Positions 20,959-33,307 of a stretch of DNA of 64,000 nucleotides are shown one piece after another. The stretch is from Pseudomonas viridiflava (GTDB lineage Bacteria; Pseudomonadota; Gammaproteobacteria; Pseudomonadales; Pseudomonadaceae). How positions within the stretch are numbered: the stretch's first letter is position 1; every line of letters begins with the position of its first letter. Position numbers and translations under genes: made by a program. The stretch is from the NCBI GenBank assembly GCA_900596015.1, contig UVIF01000012.1, positions 310,001 through 374,000 of the forward strand, in the 5' to 3' direction. The notes below the pieces were generated by a model. That model did not search any database. It saw only the letters and a list, made by a program, of their open reading frames with translations, and was not told the origin of the DNA.

Positions 20959-23445
20959 ATGTCTGACCTGCTGGATCGTTACTCGCTGTCCGGCGGGTCC
21001 TATCATGAAATGCTCGACCCCGATGGCGGCGTGCGCCCGCACTGGCAGCGCCTGTTCGAGCATCTGCAACGCAGTGCGCCAGGCCAGTTGTCGCAGCGCC
21101 AGGCATCGTTGACACGGCAGATTCAGGAAAACGGCGTCACCTACAACGTCTATGCCGACCCCAAGGGTGCCGATCGGCCTTGGGAGCTGGACCTGCTGCC
21201 GCACATCATTCCTGCCCAGGAATGGCGACAAATCGCGGCGGGCATCGCCCAGCGGGCGCGCTTGCTCAACGCCGTGCTGGCCGATATCTATGGCCCGCAA
21301 ACGCTGATTGCCCAAGGACTGCTGCCCGCCGAGCTGATCTTCGGGCACAACAACTACCTATGGCCGTGCCAGGGCATGCAGCCGCCGCAAGGCACGTTCC
21401 TGCACCTGTATGCCGCGGATCTGGCGCGTACACCCGATGGACGCTGGTGGGTCACTGCCGACCGTACCCAGGCGCCCTCCGGCGCAGGCTATGCACTGGA
21501 AAACCGCATGGGCCTGTTGCGGACCTTTCCCGAGCTGTACCGCGACTTGAAAGTGGAGCACATGGCCGGTTTCTTCCGCACCGTGCAGGACACCATGAGC
21601 CGACTGGCGCCCAGTGCCAACGAGGCGCCGCTGGTGGTGCTGTTGACGCCAGGGCGGTTCAACGAAAGTTATTTCGAACATCTGTACCTGGCGCGCCAGC
21701 TCGGCTATCCGCTGGTCGAGGGCAGCGACCTGACCGTGCGCGAGGCAACCGTCTACCTGAAAACCTTGAGCGGTCTGCGCCGGGTGCACGCCATCATGCG
21801 TCGCCTGGACGACGATTTCTGCGACCCCCTGGAGTTGCGCACCGACTCGGCCTTGGGCGTGCCCGGCCTGCTCGATGCCGTGCGCCAAGGCAATGTGATG
21901 GTAGCCAATGCCCTGGGCAGCGGCGTGCTCGAATCGCCCGGGCTGCTGGGCTTTCTGCCGCGGATCTGCGAGCACCTGTTCGGCGAAACCCTGATCCTGC
22001 CTTCCATCGCCACCTGGTGGTGCGGCGAGCCGCCGGTGCTGGCCCAGGCCCTCGAGCGGCTGGACGCGCTGGTGATCAAGCCGGCCTTTCCATCGCAGAA
22101 CTTCGGTCCGGTGTTCGGCCGGGATCTGGACGCCGCCCAGCGTCAGGCGCTGACCGAACGCATTCAGGCCCGGCCCTATGCCTACGTCGCCCAGGAAATG
22201 GCGCAGCTGTCCCAGGCGCCGGTGTGGCACTGCCACGGCAATCACCTGCAGCCACGGGCGATCGGCATGCGCGTGTTTGCGGTCGCCGCTGCCGACGGTT
22301 ACCGGGCCTTGCCCGGTGGCTTGACCCGGGTGGCCACGGACGCCGATGCCGAAGTGGTGTCGATGCAGCACGGCGGCGCCAGCAAGGACACCTGGGTGTT
22401 GGGCGAGCACGCTCCGGTTGGCGAGCAGTGGCGGGCGCAGCGGGCCATCGGCGTCCATGACCTGGTGCGCATGGATCCCTACCTGCCTTCGCGGGTGGTG
22501 GAAAACCTGTTCTGGTTCGGCCGTTACTGTGAGCGTTGCGACGGCAGTGCGCGGCTGCTGCGGATCATTCTCGGCCGCTACCTGGACGGCGACGATCCTC
22601 AAGCGCTGCAGGCCGCCGTCGATCTGGCCGAGAGCCTGCACCTGTTGCCCGAAGAGGGCGACCTGCGCGAGCGCCTGCTGACGGCCCTGCGTGGCGAAGA
22701 CTGGGCTTTCAGCCTGCGCGCCAACCTGCAGCGTCTGCAGTGGGCGGCGTTTCAGGTGCGCGGCAAGTTGTCGCGAGAGAACTGGCAGGCGTTGGGCGAA
22801 CTGCAGCGCGAGTCACTGATGCTAGAAGTCGAGGTGCCGGACCTGGGCGAGTCGCTCGACTTTCTCAATCGGTTGGTGATGAACCTCGCCGCGCTGTCCG
22901 GTTTTGCGCTCGACGACATGACCCGCGATGAAGGCTGGCGGTTTCTCATGATCGGACGGCGCATCGAACGCCTGCAGTTTCTCAGCAATGGTTTGTCGGC
23001 GTTTCTGGCAAGCGATGCCCTGGACGATCAGGCAGGCCTGGACTGGCTGCTCGAGTTGGGCAACAGCAGCATCACCTATCGCTCGCGCTATCTGGCCGTG
23101 CCGCAGTTGATTCCGGTGCTGGACCTGCTCCTGCTCGACGCGCAGAACCCCCACGCGGTGTTGTTCCAGCTCAAGCTGGTGGCGCGGGCCGTGCGCCGCC
23201 TGAGCGATGAGTTCGACATGCCGGTGGATCGTGCGCTGGAGCCGCTCATCGAGCGTGTGGCCCGCTTCGACCTGGGCACTCTGGAAAATGCGCTGTTCGG
23301 CGAAGCCAGCGTGCGTGCCGTGCTCGAGGGTTTGCGCAGCCTGCTGCAGGATATCGCCAGTGTCAGCGTTCAGGTATCGGACCGCCTGGCGTTGCGCCAT
23401 TTCGTCCATGTCGATGATGTCAGCCAGCAAACGGTGTCAGTGTGA
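20959..23445 (+). CDS. Circularly permuted ATP-grasp protein fused to an alpha-E domain
   Basis: An 828-residue protein. Residues 1 to about 490 match the circularly permuted ATP-grasp type (DUF404/DUF407), with segments such as GVTYNVYADPKG, LAHNNYLWPC-like GHNNYLWPC, and LVIKPAFPSQNFGPVF. Residues from about 505 (DPYLPSRVVENLFWFGRYCER) to the end form the all-helical alpha-E domain (DUF403). The ATP-grasp part is predicted to activate a carboxylate and form amide bonds. The gene follows the transglutaminase-DUF2126 gene by 84 bp. Its TGA shares a base with the ATG of the next transglutaminase gene. Comparative genomics has proposed these sets as ribosome-independent peptide synthesis or protein-tagging systems; the substrate is unknown. 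Confidence 0.9.
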   Translation: MSDLLDRYSLSGGSYHEMLDPDGGVRPHWQRLFEHLQRSAPGQLSQRQASLTRQIQENGVTYNVYADPKGADRPWELDLLPHIIPAQEWRQIAAGIAQRARLLNAVLADIYGPQTLIAQGLLPAELIFGHNNYLWPCQGMQPPQGTFLHLYAADLARTPDGRWWVTADRTQAPSGAGYALENRMGLLRTFPELYRDLKVEHMAGFFRTVQDTMSRLAPSANEAPLVVLLTPGRFNESYFEHLYLARQLGYPLVEGSDLTVREATVYLKTLSGLRRVHAIMRRLDDDFCDPLELRTDSALGVPGLLDAVRQGNVMVANALGSGVLESPGLLGFLPRICEHLFGETLILPSIATWWCGEPPVLAQALERLDALVIKPAFPSQNFGPVFGRDLDAAQRQALTERIQARPYAYVAQEMAQLSQAPVWHCHGNHLQPRAIGMRVFAVAAADGYRALPGGLTRVATDADAEVVSMQHGGASKDTWVLGEHAPVGEQWRAQRAIGVHDLVRMDPYLPSRVVENLFWFGRYCERCDGSARLLRIILGRYLDGDDPQALQAAVDLAESLHLLPEEGDLRERLLTALRGEDWAFSLRANLQRLQWAAFQVRGKLSRENWQALGELQRESLMLEVEVPDLGESLDFLNRLVMNLAALSGFALDDMTRDEGWRFLMIGRRIERLQFLSNGLSAFLASDALDDQAGLDWLLELGNSSITYRSRYLAVPQLIPVLDLLLLDAQNPHAVLFQLKLVARAVRRLSDEFDMPVDRALEPLIERVARFDLGTLENALFGEASVRAVLEGLRSLLQDIASVSVQVSDRLALRHFVHVDDVSQQTVSV

Positions 23446-24335
23446 TGAGCGCGCATTACCAGATCGTTCACGACACCCGTTACTGCTACGACAGCCCAGT
23501 GTCGCTGGCCAAGCAGCTGGCGCATCTGTGGCCAAGGCCCTGCGCGTGGCAGGTGTGCCACGAGCAAGCACTGCAGATCAGCCCTGAGCCGACTCGGCGT
23601 ACCGATGAGCTCGATGTGTTCGGCAATCCGCTGACGCGGCTGGCGTTCGAGCGCCCTCACGATGAGCTCAGGGTCGGCGCGCGTCTGCACGTCGAGGTGC
23701 TGCCACGAATGCCGCTCGTGCTCGCACTGTCGCCGGCCTGGGAGTCGACCCGCGATGCCCTGTGCTACAGCGGTGGGCCAGTCGCGGCGCAGGTGCTGCA
23801 GGCCTGTCGCTACCGCTTCGAGTCCCCCTACGTGCGCCTGAAAAAAAGCTTCGTGGCGTTTTCCGCCAGTTGCTTTCCGTCCGGCCGGCCGATGTTGCAG
23901 GGGGCGCAGGCCTTGATGCAGAAGATCTTCAGCGAGTTCACGTTCGATGCCATGGCTACCCAGGTGGCGACGCCCTTGGTCGAGGTGTTGGAGAACCGCC
24001 GCGGCGTCTGCCAGGACTTTGCCCACCTGATGCTGGCGTGCCTGCGCTCCCGCGGCCTGGCGGCACGCTATGTCAGCGGCTATCTGCTGACCCAGCCGCC
24101 GCCAGGGCAACCGCGGATGATCGGTGCGGATGCGTCGCACGCCTGGGTGTCGGTGTTCTGCCCAGTGCTGGGGTGGGTCGATTTCGACCCGACCAACAAC
24201 GTCCAGCCGGGGCTGGAACACATCACCCTGGCGTGGGGGCGTGATTTCAGTGATGTGTCGCCCTTGCGCGGGGTGATTCTGGGCGGCGGCGGGCATGATC
24301 CCGAAGTGCGCGTGACTGTCCTGCCAATGGCCTGA
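23445..24335 (+). CDS. Transglutaminase-like cysteine peptidase family protein
   Basis: A 296-residue protein with an N-terminal beta-rich transglutaminase-associated region (begins MSAHYQIVHDTRYCYDSPV). A transglutaminase-like core follows, with C189 in RRGVCQDFAH, H232 in ASHAWVSVF and D248 in FDPTNN, so the triad is complete. ATG 23445 overlaps the stop of the ATP-grasp gene by one base (TGATG); the GTG three bases upstream is also possible. No signal peptide is seen, so it should act in the cytoplasm. In this gene set the transglutaminase-like proteins are expected to hydrolyse or transfer amide bonds made by the ligases. Confidence 0.9.
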   Translation: MSAHYQIVHDTRYCYDSPVSLAKQLAHLWPRPCAWQVCHEQALQISPEPTRRTDELDVFGNPLTRLAFERPHDELRVGARLHVEVLPRMPLVLALSPAWESTRDALCYSGGPVAAQVLQACRYRFESPYVRLKKSFVAFSASCFPSGRPMLQGAQALMQKIFSEFTFDAMATQVATPLVEVLENRRGVCQDFAHLMLACLRSRGLAARYVSGYLLTQPPPGQPRMIGADASHAWVSVFCPVLGWVDFDPTNNVQPGLEHITLAWGRDFSDVSPLRGVILGGGGHDPEVRVTVLPMA

Positions 24336-24440
24336 GCCGAATGTTTACCGCGGATGTCTGACTGCTGGCAGATTGCTGCAGGCTGCGGCCAATCGTGAAA
24401 TGATGGCCGTCGTAGCCTTTCCCCCTGCCTGGAGACTCAC

Positions 24441-24890
24441 ATGTTCGCAAAAGCTGTAGCGGTATCGGTACTCGCGTTGGCCAGCGGTCAGTTGCTGGCG
24501 GCCGAGTGTTCGACCACCGTCGATTCCACCGACCAGATGACCTTTGCCACGAAGGCTATCGAGATCAGCAAGAGCTGCAAGACGTTCACGGTCAACCTGA
24601 CCCACTCCGGCAGCCTGCCCAAGGAAGTCATGGGGCACAACTGGGTCCTGAGCAAGGAAGACGATGCCCGCGGCATCGCGATGGACGGCATGAGCGCCGG
24701 CATCGACAACAGCTACCTGAAGAAAGGCGACGAGCGCGTGATTGCGTACACCAAGGTCATCGGCGCCGGTGAGAAGGATTCGGTGTCGTTCGATGTGTCG
24801 AAACTGTCGCCAGAGCAGAAATACCTGTTCTTCTGCTCGTTCCCGGGTCACTTGGCCATGATGAAGGGGGCAGTGACCCTGGTCGATTGA
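24441..24890 (+). CDS. azu: Azurin (blue copper protein)
   Basis: Periplasmic type 1 copper electron carrier. It has 149 residues with a 20-residue signal peptide ending LLA before AECSTT. In mature numbering the ligands are H46 (MGHNWVL), C112, H117 and M121 ([14 protein letters not shown]), and G45 supplies the axial carbonyl. The C3-C26 disulfide is conserved. The mature length of 129 residues matches the family. It lies about 105 bp after the transglutaminase gene and is probably a separate unit. A REP pair follows it. Confidence 0.97.
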   Translation: MFAKAVAVSVLALASGQLLAAECSTTVDSTDQMTFATKAIEISKSCKTFTVNLTHSGSLPKEVMGHNWVLSKEDDARGIAMDGMSAGIDNSYLKKGDERVIAYTKVIGAGEKDSVSFDVSKLSPEQKYLFFCSFPGHLAMMKGAVTLVD

Positions 24891-24914
24891 GGCCTCGATC
24901 CGACCCGCAACCCA

Positions 24915-25002
24915 TGTAGCAGCGGCGCGAGCCGCGTCGGCGGTATCCCGGATAGACCTGATCTACCGTAGCGCCCGTGACGCGGCTTGCACCGCTGCTA
25001 CA
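24915..25002. repeat. REP pair, 'TGTAGCAGCGGCGCAAGCCGCGTC' family
   Basis: TGTAGCAGCGGCGCGAGCCG (from 24915) and inverted ACGCGGCTTGCACCGCTGCT (to 25000). The right arm overlaps the last codons and stop of pncB. It fills the whole azurin-pncB gap. Confidence 0.85.
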
Positions 25003-26218
25003 AAGAGCCTTCGCCTGTTGCGTTCGGCACCTTGAACACGTGGCGCAGGTAGGCGACGAAATTGGGGTCGCGGCACTGGGTCTTGGCGGCTTCGTCGGAA
25101 ATCTTCGCCACTGGCTGGCCATTGCAGTCGGTCATCTTGAGCACGATGTTCATGGGCTCCACGCCCGGAATGTCGCAGGTCAGGTTGGTGCCTATGCCGA
25201 AGCTCACATTGATGCGCCCGCGCAGTGCCCGAAAGATCTGCAAGGACTTGGGCAGGTCCAGCCCATCGGAAAACACCAGGGTCTTGGTCATCGGATCGAT
25301 ACCCAGCTTGCGGTAGTGAGCGATGGCCTTTTCCGCCCAGACCACCGGATCACCCGAGTCATGGCGCAAGCCATCGAACAGCTTGGCGAAGTACAAGTCG
25401 AAATCCCCCAGAAACGCATCCATGGTGATGCAGTCGGTGAGGGCAATGCCAAGCAGGCCACGGTACTCGCGCACCCAGCAATCGAGGGCGGCGATCTGGC
25501 TGTCGATCAAGCGCGGCCCCAGCTGCTGGTGAGCCATGATCCACTCGTGGGCCATGGTGCCCAGCGGCTTGAGATCCAGCTGACGGGCCAGGTGCATGTT
25601 GCTGGTGCCGACGAAGCGCCCCGGAAACTCGTGCTTGAGCACCGTGACCACTTCCTCCTGCACCTTGTAGGAAAAGCGTCGACGCGTACCGAAGTCGGCC
25701 ACCTGCAATTCGGCCAGCTCTTCACTGCTGGCGTTGGCCTGCAGCCATTCGAACTTGCGGTAGAGTTTTTCTCGCGGCTGGCTGAGCAACACATCGGGAT
25801 AGCGAATGCGGTTGCGCACCTCGCTGACCGTGGCCAGCAATGGCACTTCGAACAGGATCACATGCAGCCACGGCCCGCGCAGGCGAATGAACAGCTGGTC
25901 GTTCTCGATGCCGATGCTCAGGTAGCGCAGGTTGAAGCGAAACAGACCCAGGAAGCGCAGGAAGTCGGGCTTCATGAAATTGATGCCTTCCAGAAAGCTC
26001 AGCTGGTCCGGGCCCAGGCTCAATTCGGACAGCTGCTCGAGCTGTTCACGAATGTCGTTAAGGTAGGGCCGCAGGTCTTCGCCGTTGCGACAACGAAACT
26101 CCCACTCGACATCGACGTTGGGGTAGTTGTGCAGCACAGCCTGCATCATGCTCAACTTGTAAAGATCGGTGTCGAGCAGATTTTGCACGATGCGATCGGC
26201 GAATACGCTCTCGCTCAT
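24998..26218 (-). CDS. pncB: Nicotinate phosphoribosyltransferase
   Basis: Makes nicotinate mononucleotide from nicotinate and PRPP in NAD salvage. From ATG 26218 the protein has 406 residues. It begins [20 protein letters not shown] and contains the DTDLYKLSM active-site start, the GTSNMHLA segment, and [14 protein letters not shown] with the phosphate-binding region. In-frame ATGs further upstream (to 26389) give non-family N-termini. In other pseudomonads nadE usually lies beside pncB near azurin; here only a REP pair separates pncB and azurin. The stop codon is inside that REP. Confidence 0.95.
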   Translation of the reverse strand: MSESVFADRIVQNLLDTDLYKLSMMQAVLHNYPNVDVEWEFRCRNGEDLRPYLNDIREQLEQLSELSLGPDQLSFLEGINFMKPDFLRFLGLFRFNLRYLSIGIENDQLFIRLRGPWLHVILFEVPLLATVSEVRNRIRYPDVLLSQPREKLYRKFEWLQANASSEELAELQVADFGTRRRFSYKVQEEVVTVLKHEFPGRFVGTSNMHLARQLDLKPLGTMAHEWIMAHQQLGPRLIDSQIAALDCWVREYRGLLGIALTDCITMDAFLGDFDLYFAKLFDGLRHDSGDPVVWAEKAIAHYRKLGIDPMTKTLVFSDGLDLPKSLQIFRALRGRINVSFGIGTNLTCDIPGVEPMNIVLKMTDCNGQPVAKISDEAAKTQCRDPNFVAYLRHVFKVPNATGEGSL

Positions 26219-26427
26219 CAGGGTCTCCAGAACCGCGTGCCTCATTTGGAACGGCGGTGGCGCACAGTAAGGGCACATTCTGCCAGCTTTTTGGAGCGCG
26301 AGTGGGCGCGACAGTGCCCTCGCCATGCGCACCAGTGCCGATGCGGCCGTGAAGATGCCGGCGACGCTGCGCAGCGCCCCGCCAGGCATGCTTCGCGAGC
26401 AAGGTGTGGTGCGCGGTGTAGCGGTTA

Positions 26428-26444
26428 TGCACCGACAGTGTGCA
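26428..26444 (+). promoter_or_regulatory. NtrC-like enhancer site upstream of livJ
   Basis: TGCACC-GACAG-TGTGCA matches the NtrC consensus TGCACC-N5-GGTGCA at 11 of 12 positions. It lies about 200 bp upstream of the -24 element, within enhancer range. Confidence 0.6.
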
Positions 26445-26643
26445 CTTCGGTTACGTCGGTTGTTACAGCATGGTTGCCCACAGGTGCCATGGGGGGTTGC
26501 AATGATGGCGCGCCTGGGTTGTACCCGCGCTGTTTATGGGTGCCACCATCCCCATGGCAGACGGTTGCACGACCTGTAGAAAATGGTTCCGGCACGACTC
26601 GGTACGCTTGAAAATGAAATCTGCGCAAGTTGGGCAAATGCGC

Positions 26644-26659
26644 TGGCACGGCCCTTGCT
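26644..26659 (+). promoter_or_regulatory. Sigma-54 promoter of the liv operon
   Basis: TGGCACGGCCCTTGCT matches the -24/-12 consensus TGGCACG-N4-TTGCW at every fixed position, with exactly 10 bp between GG and GC. It lies 55 bp before the livJ ATG. It implies RpoN control with an enhancer-binding activator. Confidence 0.85.
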
Positions 26660-26714
26660 CGGAGCATTGCGCTGAAGCTGTAGTGCCAACCAAAAAAATT
26701 CAGGAGCACCACTC

Positions 26715-27848
26715 ATGTCGCAGACGTTCTACAGGAAAGGTTTTCTGGCTCTCGCAGTGGCAGCTGCGCTGGGCGCTTCGTCGATTGTTCAAGCCGACGT
26801 CAAGATCGGCGTAGCAGGGCCGATGACCGGTGCCAACGCATCGTTCGGCGAGCAATACATGAAGGGTGCGCAAGCGGCAGCGGACGCCATCAACAAGGCC
26901 GGTGGCGTGAACGGGGAGAAGATCGTGCTGGTACCCGGCGATGATGCCTGCGAGCCCAAGCAGGCTGTGGCTGTAGCCAACAAGTTGGAGCAGGATGGGG
27001 TCATCGGCGTGGTCGGCCATTTCTGCTCCTCTTCCACCATCCCCGCATCGTCCATCTACGCGGATGGCGGCATCCTCATGATTACCCCGGGTTCGACCAA
27101 CCCGCAGGTGACCGAGAGCGGTCTGGAAACCATCCTGCGCATGTGCGGTCGTGACGACCAACAGGGCATCGTGGCTGGCAACTACATCGTCGATGTGCTC
27201 AAAGGCAAGAAAGTTGCAGTCATCAACGACAAGGACACCTATGGCAAAGGCCTCGCCGATGCCACCGCCAAGCAGCTGACCGCTCGCGGTGTCAAACCCG
27301 TGCTGGAAGAAGGCCTGACCCGCGGCGAGAAAGACTTCAGCGCCCTGGTCACCAAGATCCGCTCCACCGGCGCAGACGTGGTGTATTTCGGCGGCCTGCA
27401 TCCCGAAGCCGGTCCTCTTGTTCGGCAGATGCGCGAGCAGGGCCTCAAGGACGTCAAGTTCATGTCCGATGACGGCATCGTCACCGACGAGCTGGTCACC
27501 ACTGCGGGCGGTGCGCAATACGTCGACGGTGTGTACATGACCTTTGGCGCCGATCCGCGCGCGTTGCCCGACAGCAAGGCGGTGGTGGACGAGTTCCGCA
27601 AGACCGGCTACGAGCCTGAAGGCTACACCCTGTACGCCTACGCTTCATTGCAGGCCCTGGCCGCAGGCTTCAACGGCGCCAAGTCGAACAAGGGCGAAGA
27701 GGCTGCCAAGTGGCTGAAGGCCAACCCGGTCAAGACCGTCATGGGCGAGAAGGCCTGGGACACCAAGGGTGACTTGAAAGTGTCCGACTACGTGGTCTAC
27801 CAGTGGAACGCCGAGGGCAAGTACAAGCAGCTGGAACAGCAGAAGTAG
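26715..27848 (+). CDS. livJ: Branched-chain amino acid ABC transporter, periplasmic binding protein
   Basis: Periplasmic receptor (LivJ/BraC type) for leucine, isoleucine, valine and possibly alanine or threonine. It has 377 residues with a signal peptide at 1-27 ending SIVQA. The mature protein begins DVKIGVAGPMTGANASFGEQY, with the conserved Venus-flytrap segments PGDDACEPKQA and GHFCSSSTIPAS. The cysteine pair expected to form the disulfide is present. The RBS CAGGAG lies at 26700-26705. It heads livJHMGF, with a 141-bp gap containing a stem-loop before livH. Confidence 0.95.
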   Translation: MSQTFYRKGFLALAVAAALGASSIVQADVKIGVAGPMTGANASFGEQYMKGAQAAADAINKAGGVNGEKIVLVPGDDACEPKQAVAVANKLEQDGVIGVVGHFCSSSTIPASSIYADGGILMITPGSTNPQVTESGLETILRMCGRDDQQGIVAGNYIVDVLKGKKVAVINDKDTYGKGLADATAKQLTARGVKPVLEEGLTRGEKDFSALVTKIRSTGADVVYFGGLHPEAGPLVRQMREQGLKDVKFMSDDGIVTDELVTTAGGAQYVDGVYMTFGADPRALPDSKAVVDEFRKTGYEPEGYTLYAYASLQALAAGFNGAKSNKGEEAAKWLKANPVKTVMGEKAWDTKGDLKVSDYVVYQWNAEGKYKQLEQQK

Positions 27849-27876
27849 GACGTTTGCGCTGGCGCACGCCAGTCCG

Positions 27877-27895
27877 GGCCGCCCTTGGGGTGGCC
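27877..27895 (+). other. Intercistronic stem-loop between livJ and livH
   Basis: GGCCGCCC-TTG-GGGTGGCC forms an 8-bp stem (one G-T pair) with no T run. Such hairpins after a binding-protein gene commonly stabilise the upstream mRNA and lower permease expression. Confidence 0.6.
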
Positions 27896-27989
27896 TACGT
27901 TTCCCTCAATACCGCCTGACGGGTGGCGGGTGGGCCAAGGCCTGCCCGCACCTTGCGCGGTGCGCGGTTCCAGACGTTCGTGAGAGTGC

Positions 27990-28907
<918 letters not shown>

Positions 28908-28909
28908 GT

Positions 28910-30210
<1,301 letters not shown>

Positions 30211-30214
<4 letters not shown>

Positions 30215-31082
30215 GTAACGAAGTCATTCTTTCGGTCGAGAAATTGATGATGCATTTCGGTGGCATCAAGGCCTTGAGCGATGTCAGCCTGCAGGTCAGG
30301 CGCAACTCGATCTTTGCCCTGATCGGCCCCAACGGTGCAGGCAAGACCACCGTCTTCAACTGTCTCACCGGGTTCTACAAAGCCACCGGCGGGCGCATCG
30401 AACTCAACGCTCGCGGCCAGAAGACCAACGTCATCAAGCTGCTCGGCGAGCCGTTCCAAGCCACCGACTTCGTCTCGCCACGCAGCTTCGCCAGTCGTGT
30501 CTGGTACAAGATGTTTGGTGGGACTCACCTGGTGAACCGCGCAGGGCTGGCCCGGACCTTCCAGAACATTCGTCTGTTCAAGGAAATGTCGGTGCTGGAA
30601 AACCTGCTGGTCGCCCAGCACATGTGGGTCAACCGCAACATGCTGGCAGGCATCCTCAACACCCGTGGCTACCGCAAGGCCGAAGAGGACGCTATCAAGA
30701 CAGCGTTTTACTGGCTGGAAGTGGTGGACCTGGTGAACTGCGCCAACCGCCTGGCCGGTGAGCTTTCCTATGGCCAGCAACGCCGTCTGGAGATCGCCCG
30801 GGCCATGTGCACGCGGCCCCAGGTGATCTGCCTGGACGAACCGGCGGCGGGCCTCAACCCCCAGGAAACCGAGGCGCTGAGCGGCATGATCCGCCTGCTG
30901 CGTGACGAACACGATATGACGGTGGTGCTGATCGAGCACGACATGGGCATGGTGATGAGCATTTCCGACGACATCGTGGTGCTGGACCACGGCAATGTGA
31001 TCGCCAAGGGCGGCCCGGAGCAGATCCGCAACGACCCCAAGGTGATTGCAGCCTATCTGGGTGCCGAAGAGGAGGAGCTGGT

Positions 31083-31086
<4 letters not shown>
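30211..31086 (+). CDS. livG: Branched-chain amino acid ABC transporter ATPase LivG
   Basis: Cytoplasmic ATPase subunit of 291 residues. It carries Walker A GPNGAGKTT (near residue 37), a long insert typical of LivG (about 60-110), signature LSYGQQRRLEIARAM, Walker B VICLDEPAAGLN and the H-loop in LIEHDMGMVM. Start and stop codons overlap livM and livF (ATGA on both sides), so translation is coupled throughout the permease-ATPase block. Confidence 0.96.
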
Positions 31087-31799
<713 letters not shown>

Positions 31800-31818
31800 A
31801 AAGACGTAAACGACCCAT

Positions 31819-31845
31819 CGAACGCCCCGTCAGGGGCGTTTTTCA
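31819..31845 (+). terminator. Rho-independent terminator of the liv operon
   Basis: AACGCCCC-GTCA-GGGGCGTT followed by TTTCAT; perfect 8-bp stem at 31821-31840, 21 bp after the livF stop. Confidence 0.9.
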
Positions 31846-31940
31846 TCGTCTTCCACAATTGTGGAAAACAAATTCGATGGCGCGTCCACGTGCGACATAA
31901 AACCACTGCTCGTCACTGAAACGCCACAATCCACGCTTGT

Positions 31941-32347
31941 CCCCAATTGCTGTGGAACCGGTTGTGGACAAGTTGGTGGTATACCCCTGCAGGCCCCGTA
32001 TTACGTGGTCTGCAGAAGGTTGATCAAAAATCGTACAGTGTATTCTCGAGTTGTTCTAGCGACGTTTGTCAACTGTTTTATCCACCGTGCCAATCAGAGT
32101 GACAGTACTCGTTAAGCCTGTGGATAAGTCTGTGAACAAGCCTTGGAAATACCTCGAAAAGTGGCGGTTTCACTGGCGTTGCGCCTTTGGTCGCGAGACC
32201 CTCGCAAAGTCAATGTCGTTTCCGCATACGCAATGCGTCCAACCGGTCAAGCCAAAAAATTCTAATGGCTTCCAGCCAGCCTGGTGTTCGGGAAAGTCGT
32301 TCAGGCAGGAGTTGCCCCCAATCTCTGTGGAACCGCTTGTGGATAAG
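31941..32347. repeat. Pair of 32-bp direct repeats with DnaA-box-like pairs
   Basis: The two repeats occupy 31941-31972 and 32316-32347. Both read CCCCAAT-N3-TGTGGAACCG-N-TTGTGGA-Y-AAG, with four mismatches. The spacing between the two box-like sequences inside each copy is the same. Confidence 0.75.
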
Positions 32348-32357
32348 ATGCGGGTAA

Positions 32358-33296
<939 letters not shown>

Positions 33297-33307
33297 TCGG
33301 CCCCGTA

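Larger units (their letters stand above)
26219..26714. other. 496-bp intergenic region with the liv control sites
   Basis: No supportable coding frame. It separates the divergent pncB and livJ genes. It holds an NtrC-like palindrome (26428-26444) and a sigma-54 promoter (26644-26659), plus further TGGGTTGTACCC-like and GGTTGCA-like imperfect repeats in between. Nothing else is recognised. Confidence 0.7.

Noticed and set aside
26219..26714. Small open frames upstream of livJ
   Set aside because: No ribosome binding sites, no conserved-looking sequence, and they overlap the promoter elements.
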